Shown one piece after another: positions 1 through 7,700 of a DNA stretch of 64,000 bases. The DNA comes from Planctomycetota bacterium (GTDB taxonomy: Bacteria > Planctomycetota > GCA-002687715 > DRQF01), in NCBI GenBank assembly GCA_020639295.1, contig JACKGY010000007.1, positions 367,287 to 431,286 of the forward strand, read 5' to 3'. Below the pieces are notes generated by a model, which saw only the letters and a list, made by a program, of their open reading frames with translations, was not told the DNA's origin and searched no databases. The position numbers and the translations under genes are program-made. Each line of letters begins with the position of its first letter. Position 1 is the first letter of the stretch.

Positions 1-401
1 TAGATGATCACCCGCGCGCGGGCGGCGAGGCCGGTCCAGTAGCCCTCCGGATCCTTGAATTCGGCCGGGATCGTCACGGCGTTGGCCGAGAAGTAGGGCT
101 GGAGCAGCCCCTTGCTCTTGAGGCGCACGCTCTGCGCGACCTCGTTGTTCCAGTAGACGTCGCAGCGGGGATTGGGCTCCTCGCTGATGATCTTGTTGAC
201 CAGGCCGACGGTCTTGTTCTGCTCGATGTCGAAGCTGGGCAGGACCTTGATCCCGGTCCGAGCCTCGAAGAGCTTGAGGATCTCCTCGGAGAAGTCGCGA
301 TCGAGGCTGCAGTAGACCGAGACCACGCCCTTGTCCTGGGCGAAGGTCGACGGGCTGAGCGCGAGGAGCGCGACGACGAGGACGGCTGTGCTGCGGAGCA
401 T
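1..401 (-). CDS. Iron-type ABC transporter substrate-binding protein, partial
   Basis: N-terminal 133 codons of an extracellular solute-binding protein; the rest lies beyond the left edge. The ATG at 401 is preceded by a purine-rich AAGGGGAAAG ribosome site. Residues 1-21 form a signal peptide (hydrophobic VLVVALLALSPS, then AQ). The mature start, VSVYCSLDRDFSEEILKLF followed by an EARTGIKV stretch, and later WTGLAARARVII match the Fbp/FutA-like family that binds ferric iron, or a related ligand, in the periplasm. The permease and ATPase would be expected further left on this strand. The ligand is inferred from family resemblance only; polyamine or thiamine binders share the fold. Confidence 0.75.
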   Translation of the reverse strand, partial: MLRSTAVLVVALLALSPSTFAQDKGVVSVYCSLDRDFSEEILKLFEARTGIKVLPSFDIEQNKTVGLVNKIISEEPNPRCDVYWNNEVAQSVRLKSKGLLQPYFSANAVTIPAEFKDPEGYWTGLAARARVII

Positions 402-444
402 CGTTCTTTCCCCTTGCGGTTGGCGAGCCGGGCCCTGCCCTTTC

Positions 445-460
445 GCTGGCAAATGCCAGC
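445..460. promoter_or_regulatory. Perfect palindrome upstream of the binding-protein gene
   Basis: GCTGGCAAATGCCAGC has perfect 7-bp arms around a central AA and lies 44-59 bases before the ATG of the ABC binding-protein gene (minus strand). Its size and position suit an operator for a dimeric repressor. It has no U-run on either strand, so a terminator is less likely. No matching regulator is visible in the window. Confidence 0.4.
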
Positions 461-557
461 AAAAGGAGAGCCGCAGGGAGATTCTCACAAACCACGCGGG
501 GAAAGAAAGTTGCCGACCGGGTCCCGGAATCGGCCCGAGGAGATTCCGGCCTCCTTG

Positions 558-911
558 CTACCCGTCGGTAACGCCGGAGGGCGATTCACGGCTCCGACGT
601 CGGGCCGCCCGGCGCCGCGACCGCCGGCGACCCAGCCGGCTCGCCAGCCCGCGCCGGAGCCCTTCGAGGGCGAGTTCGAGGGCCCGCTTCAGGCTCGGGC
701 TCGTGGCCACCGATTTGACCCGACCGCCGCCGCGCAGGTCGAGCAGCAGGGCGGCCCGCTTGTCGGCGCCGCCGCGCGGTCCGTTCTCGTCGCTGAGGGT
801 GACCCGGAGAGCCTCGATCAGCTCGGCGCGGGCGGCGAGGGCGCGGCGCAGTCGTTGCTCCAGCGGCCCCGGCTCCAGGGCGAAGGGTCCGCGATGGATG
901 GCGATGTTCAT
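558..911 (-). CDS. Small HPF/sigma-54-modulation-like protein
   Basis: 117 residues. The segment VTLSDENGPRGGADKRAALL (about 38-57) is the hallmark of short ribosome-hibernation-factor-like (S30AE/RaiA-type) proteins, followed by an amphipathic helix and a strongly basic tail (RRRSRRRAARRRSR) that could contact RNA. The ATG at 911 has AAGGAG eight bases upstream. It starts 11 bases after the antiporter stop, so the two are probably co-transcribed. Known relatives bind the ribosome or are of unknown role; a ribosome-protection function is inferred. The reading frame is also open far upstream, but that part overlaps the antiporter gene and is not used. Confidence 0.7.
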   Translation of the reverse strand: MNIAIHRGPFALEPGPLEQRLRRALAARAELIEALRVTLSDENGPRGGADKRAALLLDLRGGGRVKSVATSPSLKRALELALEGLRRGLASRLGRRRSRRRAARRRSRESPSGVTDG

Positions 912-922
912 GGAGACTCCTT

Positions 923-2230
923 TCAGTCGAGACCTCGGGATCCGGCGACGACGACCGGGCCGATCCCGGCAGCGCGTCGCTCGCGATCCGCCGCGTCGAG
1001 CAGCCGGCGGACCAAGACGATGAAGAGGCCGGTCGCGACCAGATTCAGGGCCAGCGACAGGAGGGCGACGGTCAGCACCGGACCGCCGATGCCGTAGCCG
1101 AGCGAGACCACCAGGACGCCGGCGCCGACCTCGCCGCGGGGCCACATGCCGATCGACAGGGCGAGGCGTTCCTTCCAGACCGCCTCGCGGCGGTAGCAGA
1201 AGAGCGGGAACATCTTGCCCAGGTTGGCGAGCAGCGAGACCGCGAGGACATGCAGTCCGATCTCGGTGACGGACAGGGCTTCCTGCGTCGCGCTCACCGT
1301 GCTCGCGCTCGTGCTCGTCGCGCCGGTGGCGAAGAGCGCCGGCATGCTCGCCCCGACCAGGACCATGAAGGCCGCCGAGACCACGGTCGCGACCCGCTTC
1401 TCCGCCGGCGACTCGAGCAGGTCGTGCCCGGTCGCGGGGTCGATGCGGCGGCGCAGGATGGCGCCCAGCACGAAGGCCGGCAGCAGGATCTCGACGTGGA
1501 TCGGCACGCTGTCGTCCAGATGGAGCGAGGCGGCGTGGATGACCTCGCTCACCAGGACCATGCCGATGGCGTAGGCGAGGAGCCAGCGCCAGGTCACCGG
1601 CCAGTCGACCGCGTGCAGCTTGCGCCAGGCCAGCCAGAGCATGCCGAACATGACCAGCACGACGACGCCGAGCTGCCAGGCCAGGCCGACCATCAGCATC
1701 TTGAGCGGGATCATCAGCAGGACGGTGTCGAGGTCGTCGAAGATCGCCAGCACCCGCGCCTTGCGATAAAGCCAGGTGGCCCCGAGGCCGGCGGCGGCGA
1801 GCATCGAGAACAACACGCCGGCCGAGGTCGGCGCGGCGAAGCGGCCGGCGAGCAGCGCCTCCTTCAACGCGCCGAAGTCGGTGGCCGATCCCGCCGGCAT
1901 GAGCACCAGGAGGAAATAGCCGGTGACGAAGATCCAGGGGAAGGCGGCCGCGGTCATCGCGACCAGGTAGTCCCAGCCGTAGTCGCGCAGGCGGTCGCGA
2001 CGGAGGTCGAACTCGTAGCCGACCTGGATCATCACGAAGGCGAGCGCGGTCATGGTCAGGATGCGCAGGGGCAGGGCCAGGTCGGCCCAGGCCTCGCCCA
2101 GGAATCCGGGCAGCACCTGGGAGAGCGCCAGACCGACGATCAGCAGCAGGGAGTAGAGAGCGACCTTCTTCACCGGTTTCGTCCTCGGGTCCAGGGGGCG
2201 GCCGACGGTGTCGCCCTTCCCCTCCCCCAT
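923..2230 (-). CDS. Cation/proton antiporter (Na+/H+ exchanger family)
   Basis: 435 residues, almost wholly hydrophobic, with about 11-12 membrane segments from residue 25 onward. The stretch FAAPTSAGVLFSML at about 132-145, then a conserved ARVLAIFDDLDTVLLMIPLK loop, resembles the CPA2/Na+-H+ exchanger core (PF00999), where an acidic pair in the membrane carries ions. It would sit in the inner membrane and exchange Na+ or K+ for H+ to control pH or salt. It heads a two-gene unit with the HPF-like gene. A NhaR-like regulator is encoded about 1.2 kb away, which fits a sodium-responsive role. The substrate ion cannot be read from the sequence. Confidence 0.8.
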   Translation of the reverse strand: MGEGKGDTVGRPLDPRTKPVKKVALYSLLLIVGLALSQVLPGFLGEAWADLALPLRILTMTALAFVMIQVGYEFDLRRDRLRDYGWDYLVAMTAAAFPWIFVTGYFLLVLMPAGSATDFGALKEALLAGRFAAPTSAGVLFSMLAAAGLGATWLYRKARVLAIFDDLDTVLLMIPLKMLMVGLAWQLGVVVLVMFGMLWLAWRKLHAVDWPVTWRWLLAYAIGMVLVSEVIHAASLHLDDSVPIHVEILLPAFVLGAILRRRIDPATGHDLLESPAEKRVATVVSAAFMVLVGASMPALFATGATSTSASTVSATQEALSVTEIGLHVLAVSLLANLGKMFPLFCYRREAVWKERLALSIGMWPRGEVGAGVLVVSLGYGIGGPVLTVALLSLALNLVATGLFIVLVRRLLDAADRERRAAGIGPVVVAGSRGLD

Positions 2231-2259
2231 GGCACCGGAGGCGCGCGGACATTCATCGA

Positions 2260-2288
2260 GATAATCGATGTTTCAATTCGCGATTATC
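2260..2288. promoter_or_regulatory. AT-rich dyad between antiporter and sigma-factor genes
   Basis: GATAATCG (2260-2267) and CGATTATC (2281-2288) are perfect 8-bp arms separated by 13 bases in an otherwise GC-rich divergent intergenic region. The dyad lies 30-58 bases upstream of the antiporter ATG and about 80-100 bases before the sigma-factor ATG. The arms include GATAAT/GATTAT, close to -10 boxes on both strands. It is a candidate operator, perhaps for the nearby NhaR-like LysR protein; that link is inference. Confidence 0.45.
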
Positions 2289-2365
2289 GCAGCAGGACGA
2301 ACGAAGCCCGGCCGTTAAGCTCGCGCCGTCGAGGATGATCTCGGCGCCGGAACAGGAGGTTCGAC

Positions 2366-3448
2366 ATGATCGAGTCGGGACGTGACGAGGCCGGACAGGA
2401 GTTGCTGCGCCGGATGGTCGAGGCGCGGGAACGCCATCGCCAGGCCTTCCTGGCCACCGAGGCCGCGCAGGCCACCTTCCTGGGCGAGCTGAGGCGCTGG
2501 CGGGCCGGCGAGATCTCGGCGACCCGCCTGGTCGGCGGCGCCACGGCCGTCGGCGCCGAGCGCCGGCTCGACCGCGAGGCCCGATTGGAGGAACTCTGGC
2601 GCGCCTACGAGGAACCCCGGTCGAACCGCTCCGGAGCGACGAACGACCCGGGTTGGGCCCGCGGGCTCTTCGCCGGGGCTCGGCGGCGCCGCCGGCTGGC
2701 GGGACTCATCCGCCGGCTGAACCCGCCGACGCACCTGCTCCAGCGCCTCGAGGACGAGGCCCTGCGCCAGGCCTCGCGACTCACCCGGGCCCGCATCCAG
2801 CGCCGCCGGCGGCAGTTCGAGGAGCTGCGCAACCGGCTGGTGGCCGGACGTCTCGACCTGGTCGAACGCATGGTGACCCGCTACCGCAACACGCCCCTGC
2901 CTCAGGCCGACCTGATCCAGGAGGGGCGGAGCGGCCTCCTGCGCGCCACGGGGGCCTACGACCCGGAGCTGGGCGTGCCCTTCGCGGCCTATGCCCGCTA
3001 CTGGATCCGCCACGGCATCCTCGATGCCCTGGCCCGTTCCAGCCGGCTGATCCGTCTGCCGCACTGGCTGAATGCCGCGCTCGGCCGGCAGGCCCGTGAC
3101 CAGGAGGAGGCCGCGGTCCCGAAGCCGCAGCGGATCGAGCCCAGGGTCCAGGCCCTCGAGGACGAGACCGGCCGCCCCCGCGAGCTGACCGATCCCGGCA
3201 GCGGCGATCCGGTCGAGGACCTGGCACGCCGGGAGCTGATCGAGCTGGCCCTGCGCCGGCTCGACGATCTGCCGGAGCGCGACCGCGAGATCCTGGTCCG
3301 CCGCTTCGGTCTCGAGGATCGACGGGCCGAGGACCGGGTGCAGCTCGCCCGCCGCTTCGGCCTGACGCCGCAGCGCATCGGCCAGCTCGAGCGCCGGGCA
3401 CTCGATCAGGTGCGCCGGGCCCTGCGGCCGGCCCGGGCGTCGGCCTGA
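2366..3448 (+). CDS. RNA polymerase sigma-70 family factor
   Basis: 360 residues. The first about 170 residues are arginine-rich helices without a family I recognise. Region 2 follows at about 175-225 (DLIQEGRSGLLRATGAYDPE, then FAAYARYWIRHGI), and region 4 at about 290-355 (LPERDREILVRRFGL with a helix-turn-helix LARRFGLTPQRIGQLERRAL). It would direct core RNA polymerase to a promoter subset. The ATG has a strong AGGAGGT ribosome site seven bases upstream. Region 1.1 is absent, so it is an alternative rather than the housekeeping factor. It converges with the LysR gene with nine bases between stops. Confidence 0.9.
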   Translation: MIESGRDEAGQELLRRMVEARERHRQAFLATEAAQATFLGELRRWRAGEISATRLVGGATAVGAERRLDREARLEELWRAYEEPRSNRSGATNDPGWARGLFAGARRRRRLAGLIRRLNPPTHLLQRLEDEALRQASRLTRARIQRRRRQFEELRNRLVAGRLDLVERMVTRYRNTPLPQADLIQEGRSGLLRATGAYDPELGVPFAAYARYWIRHGILDALARSSRLIRLPHWLNAALGRQARDQEEAAVPKPQRIEPRVQALEDETGRPRELTDPGSGDPVEDLARRELIELALRRLDDLPERDREILVRRFGLEDRRAEDRVQLARRFGLTPQRIGQLERRALDQVRRALRPARASA

Positions 3449-3457
3449 GCGCCGTCC

Positions 3458-4369
3458 TCAGGTGGTGGCGAACAGGTCGCGACGCGCGTGCTCGGCGATG
3501 GCGAGCAGCGCGGGGTGCTTGATCCGGCGCTCGGCCGAGATGGCATAGAAGCGCTCCTTCACCTCGGGCAGGCGGCCGATGACGCGGCAGCCGTAGCGCT
3601 GGGCGATCTGGTCCTCGATGGCGCTGGCGCCGGGGAAGATCCCGGCCCCGGCCTGACCGAAGGTGTTGATCAAGGCCCGGTCCTCGAACTCGCCGGCCAC
3701 CTCCGGCACGATGCCCTGCGTGCCCAGCCAGTCGTCGAGCTGGGCGCGCAGGCTCGTCCCCACCGTCGGCATCAACAGCGCTTCTTCGGCCAGGCAGGCC
3801 GGAAAGCGGCGGCGCAACGCCGAAGCCCGATCGCTGCGGGCGAAGAAGCTCAGCCCGCTCTCACCGAGCAGGTGGTTCCAGGCCCGCACGGCGCCGCCGG
3901 GAGCCAGGGGTCGGTCGCTGAGGACCAGGTCGAGCTCGTGGACCGCGAGGCGGGCGTGCAGCTCGACGTCCTTGCCTTCGATGCAGTGGATGCGCATCGG
4001 CGGTTCCAGGGCCATCACCGGTTCGAGCACCCGATAGGCCACCAGCTTGGGCACGACGTCGACCAGGCCGACGCGCAGGCGTTCCGGCCGCGGCTCGAGC
4101 CCGCTGCGCAGCGCATCACGCAGCTCGTTGCCGATGGCGAAGATGTCCTCGGCGTAGCGGAACACGGTCTTGCCGGCGGACGAGGGCACGAGACCGCGTC
4201 CCCGTCGTTCGAACAGCTGCACGCCGAGCGCCCGCTCCAGTTGACGCAGCTGCGTGCTCACCGTGGACTGGGTGAGTCCCAGCTTGCGCGCCGCCCTCGA
4301 GACGCCGCCCTCGCGCACCGTGGTCCAGAAGTAGTGCAGATGGTGGTAGTTGAGCCAGTCGTCGAGCAT
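3458..4369 (-). CDS. LysR-family regulator, NhaR-like
   Basis: 303 residues. The N-terminal winged helix-turn-helix (VSRAARKLGLTQSTVSTQLR, about 23-42) is followed by a type 2 periplasmic-binding-like effector domain. The opening LNYHHLHYFWTTVREGG and the phrases SDRPLAPGG and GQAGAGIFPGASAIEDQI are typical of NhaR, the LysR-type activator of sodium/proton antiporter genes in enterobacteria. I chose the ATG at 4369 because GAGGAAA lies six bases before it; a start eight codons earlier lacks one. A cation/proton antiporter gene lies nearby, supporting the assignment. The inducer is unknown here; NhaR of E. coli responds to Na+. Confidence 0.82.
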   Translation of the reverse strand: MLDDWLNYHHLHYFWTTVREGGVSRAARKLGLTQSTVSTQLRQLERALGVQLFERRGRGLVPSSAGKTVFRYAEDIFAIGNELRDALRSGLEPRPERLRVGLVDVVPKLVAYRVLEPVMALEPPMRIHCIEGKDVELHARLAVHELDLVLSDRPLAPGGAVRAWNHLLGESGLSFFARSDRASALRRRFPACLAEEALLMPTVGTSLRAQLDDWLGTQGIVPEVAGEFEDRALINTFGQAGAGIFPGASAIEDQIAQRYGCRVIGRLPEVKERFYAISAERRIKHPALLAIAEHARRDLFATT

Positions 4370-4446
4370 TCGATTTCCTCGATTCGTGACCACGATCCTA
4401 TCGACCTGACCGACCTGTGCCGAGTCCCGCCACGACGATGCCCCTC

Positions 4447-4650
4447 GGAGCGCCGGCTGCCTCGGAGCGCCGGTTGCCTCGGAGCGCCGGCTGCCCAGCC
4501 GGCCCTGCTGCCGATCGCGACCGCCCCGACCGGCGGTCGGCTCTCCGAGCGAGACGCCTCGATGGCGGCGTTCTGGAGCGCCGGTTGCCTCGGAGCGCCG
4601 GCTGCCCAGCCGGCCCCGATGCCGATCGCGACCGCCCCGACCGGCGGTCG
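4447..4650. repeat. Palindromic repeat block with an internal duplication
   Basis: Two full copies of a REP-like unit with core AGCGCCGGCTGCCCAGCCGG (units at 4481-4503 and 4592-4614) plus half-units at 4447-4460, 4464-4477 and 4575-4588. GCCGGCT and AGCCGGC pair as a 7-bp hairpin around a 4-base loop. A 76-bp segment is duplicated as 4464-4539 and 4575-4650 with only two mismatches, so the block grew by recent duplication. It fills most of the 344-bp gap between the LysR and lhr genes and happens to be open in the lhr frame, which artificially lengthens that reading frame upstream. The same unit recurs at 63908-64000. Confidence 0.8.
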
Positions 4651-4701
4651 CCGCTACGGGCGATCAGCGTTCCGAGGGCGGCGCTGCCGGGCGAGCGCGG
4701 T

Positions 4702-4713
4702 TATCATGCGGCG
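4702..4713 (+). promoter_or_regulatory. -10 element TATCAT placing the start site at the lhr ATG
   Basis: TATCAT occupies 4702-4707 and is followed by six bases and then the lhr ATG. A start about seven bases after the -10 box would fall on the A of ATG, giving a leaderless mRNA. There is no ribosome-binding sequence. The same spacing recurs before three other genes. Confidence 0.5.
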
Positions 4714-7700
4714 ATGCGGCCCTTCCACCCCGCCACCCAGGACTGGTTCGCCCGCGCGTTTCCGGCGCCGACGGCGGTGCAGATCGCGGGCTGGGCACGG
4801 ATCGTCCGGGCCGAGCACTGCCTGCTGATCGCGCCGACCGGCAGCGGCAAGACCCTGGCCGCGTTCCTCTGGGCCCTCGACCGCTGTCTGGCCGAGGCCG
4901 CCTCGACCCCGGGCTATCGGGTGCTCTACGTCTCGCCGCTCAAGGCGCTCGCCCACGACGTCGAGCGCAATCTCCGCCGCCCGCTGGACGGCGTGACCGC
5001 GGTCGCCCGCGAGCGGGGCGAGGAACTCCGGCGCCCCGGAGTCGATCTGCGCACCGGCGACACCAGCGCGGCCGAGCGCCGGCGCATGCTGCGTCAGCCG
5101 GGCGAGATCATGGTGACCACGCCCGAGTCGCTCTATCTGATGCTCGGCTCGCGCATGCGCGAACACCTGCGCGGAGTCGAGACCGTCATCGTCGACGAGA
5201 TCCACGCCCTGGCGCCGACCAAGCGCGGCGCCCACCTGGCGCTCAGCCTGGAGCGACTCGAAACCCTCTGCCGGCGCCCACCGCAGCGGATCGGCCTGTC
5301 GGCCACGGTCCGACCGGCCGAGCTGGTCGCCTCCTTCCTCGGCGGGGACCGACCGGTCGAGATCGTCGACTGCTCCAGTCCGCCGGCCATGGACCTCGAG
5401 GTCCGGGTCCCCGTGGCCGACATGGAGCGACCCGATCCGGACCGGCTCGAGGGCGAGGCCGACTTCCTTCTCGCCCGCGCCCGGGAACTCGAGGGCGGAG
5501 CCGATCGACCCGGACTCTGGCCGAACCTCCTGGTCTCCCTGCTCGCGACCATCGACGCCCACCGGAGCAGCATCGTCTTCGTCAACAGCCGCGGCCTCTG
5601 CGAACGGCTCGCGCGCCGGCTGAACGACCTCGACCGGGCCCGTCGCGGCGACGGACCGGATGCCGACGCGACCACCGATCCCGACGCCAGGCCGCTGGTA
5701 CGGAGCCACCACGGATCGATGTCGCAGGCGCAGCGTCGTGAGGTCGAGGGCCTGCTCGAACGCGGCGAGCTGCGCGGCCTCATCGCCACCAGTTCGCTCG
5801 AACTCGGCATCGACATGGAGAGCGTCGATCACGTCGTCATGCTGGAGTCGCCCGGCAGCGTCGCCCGCGGCCTGCAACGCATCGGCCGCGCCGGCCATGG
5901 CGTCGGCCAGCGGAGCCAGGGCAGCCTGATGCCCAAGCACCGCGGCGACCTGCTCGAGGCGGCCGTGGTCGCGGCCGAGATGCGCGCCGGGCGGATCGAG
6001 GCCCTCGACCTGCCGGAGAATCCGCTCGACGTCCTCGCCCAGCAGATCGTCGCCACCGTGGCGGTCGCGGACGCCACCCCCGACGAGCTGTACGCCTCGT
6101 TCCGCCGGGCCCGGAACTTCCGGGCCCTGTCGCGCGGCCTCTTCGACCGGGTGGTCGACATGCTCAGCGGTCGCCACGCCTCGGTCGACTTCGCCGAACT
6201 CGCCCCGCGCCTGGTCCACGACCGCGAGCACGATCGCCTGCGCGCCCGGCGCGGTGCCGCGATGCTCGCCCGGACCAGCGGCGGCACGATTCCCGACCGC
6301 GGCCTGTTCCCGGTCCAGATCGCGCCGACGGGGCCGCGCGTCGGCGAGCTGGACGAGGAGATGGTCTACGAGAGCCGGGCCGGCGACGTCATCACCCTCG
6401 GCGCGAGCAGCTGGCGCGTGCTCGAGATCCGCCACGACCGGGTCCTGGTCGAACCGGCGGGCGGCGCGCCCGGGCGCCTGCCCTTCTGGAAGGGTGACGG
6501 ACCGGGTCGGCCGATCGAGCTCGGCCGGGCCCTCGGAGCCTTCCTGCGGCGACTCGATCAGGACCGCGAGGCCACGTCCATCGAAGCGCTGCAGGCGGAG
6601 ATGCTGCTCGACCCGCACGCGGCCACGAACCTCCTCGCCTACGTCGACGACCAGAGGCGAGCGGTCGGCGCCCTGGCGCACGATCGGCGCCTGGTGGTCG
6701 AGCGCTTCCGCGACGAGCACGGCGACTGGCGGATCGTGATCCACTCGCCGCTCGGCGCGCGGGTGCATGCGCCCTGGGCGCTGGCGATCGAGAGCGCGCT
6801 GCGGCGCCGTCGCCGGCTCGACCTGCAGCTGCTCTGGAACGACGACGGCATCCTGCTCCGCTTCGCCGATTGCAGCGAGGCGCCGGGAGCCGAGGAGCTG
6901 ATCCCGACCGCCGGCGAGGTCGAGGAGCTGATCCTCGAACAGCTCGCGGATTCGGCACTCTATGCCGCGCTCTTCCGCGAGAACGCCGCGCGCGCCCTGC
7001 TCCTGCCGCGCCGAGGCCCCGGCCGGCGCAGCGCGCTCTGGCTGCAACGGCTGCGCGCCCGGAGCCTCATGGCCGCCACCCGTGGCCAGCCCGACTTCCC
7101 GATCGCACTCGAGAGCCATCGCGCGGCGCTGCGCGACGTCTTCGATCTCGAGTCCCTGCGCCGCCTGCTCGACGACTGCGCCAGGGGTCGGATCGCGATC
7201 CACGAGGTCGAAACGCCGCGGCCCTCGCCCTTCGCCCGCTCGCTGGTCCTGGCCTTCACCGCCGCCTGGCTCTACGAGGGCGACGCACCGGCTGCGGAGA
7301 CCCGGGCCCGCGCCCTGGCCCTCGACCCGGAGCTCCTCCGTGAACTCCTCGGTCACGAGGATCTTCGCCAGCTGCTCGACGCGGTGGCGATCGACGAGGT
7401 CGTCGCCGAGCTCCGGGGGCTGGCCGGGTCACGGCTGCCGCGCGACGCCGACCAGCTCCATGATCTCCTCCGCCGACTCCCCTTCCTCGACCGCGAGGAG
7501 ATCCGCGAGCGGGTCGGCGACGCGATCGAGGACCGGCTCGACGTCCTGTTCGCCGAGGGCCGCGTCGTCGAGTTCGAGGGTGGCGATCGATCGCTCCTGG
7601 CGGCGGTCGAGAACGCGGCCCTGCTCCGTGACGCCCTCGGCCTGGTCCCGAGGCGCGCCATCCCCGAACCCCTCGCGGCGCGGCGGGATGATGCGCTGGA

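Noticed and set aside
4417..4713. 99-codon N-terminal extension of Lhr
   Set aside because: It translates the palindromic repeats (ERRLPRSAGCPAGP twice) and has no ribosome site; a -10 box lies within it and the conserved Lhr start follows.
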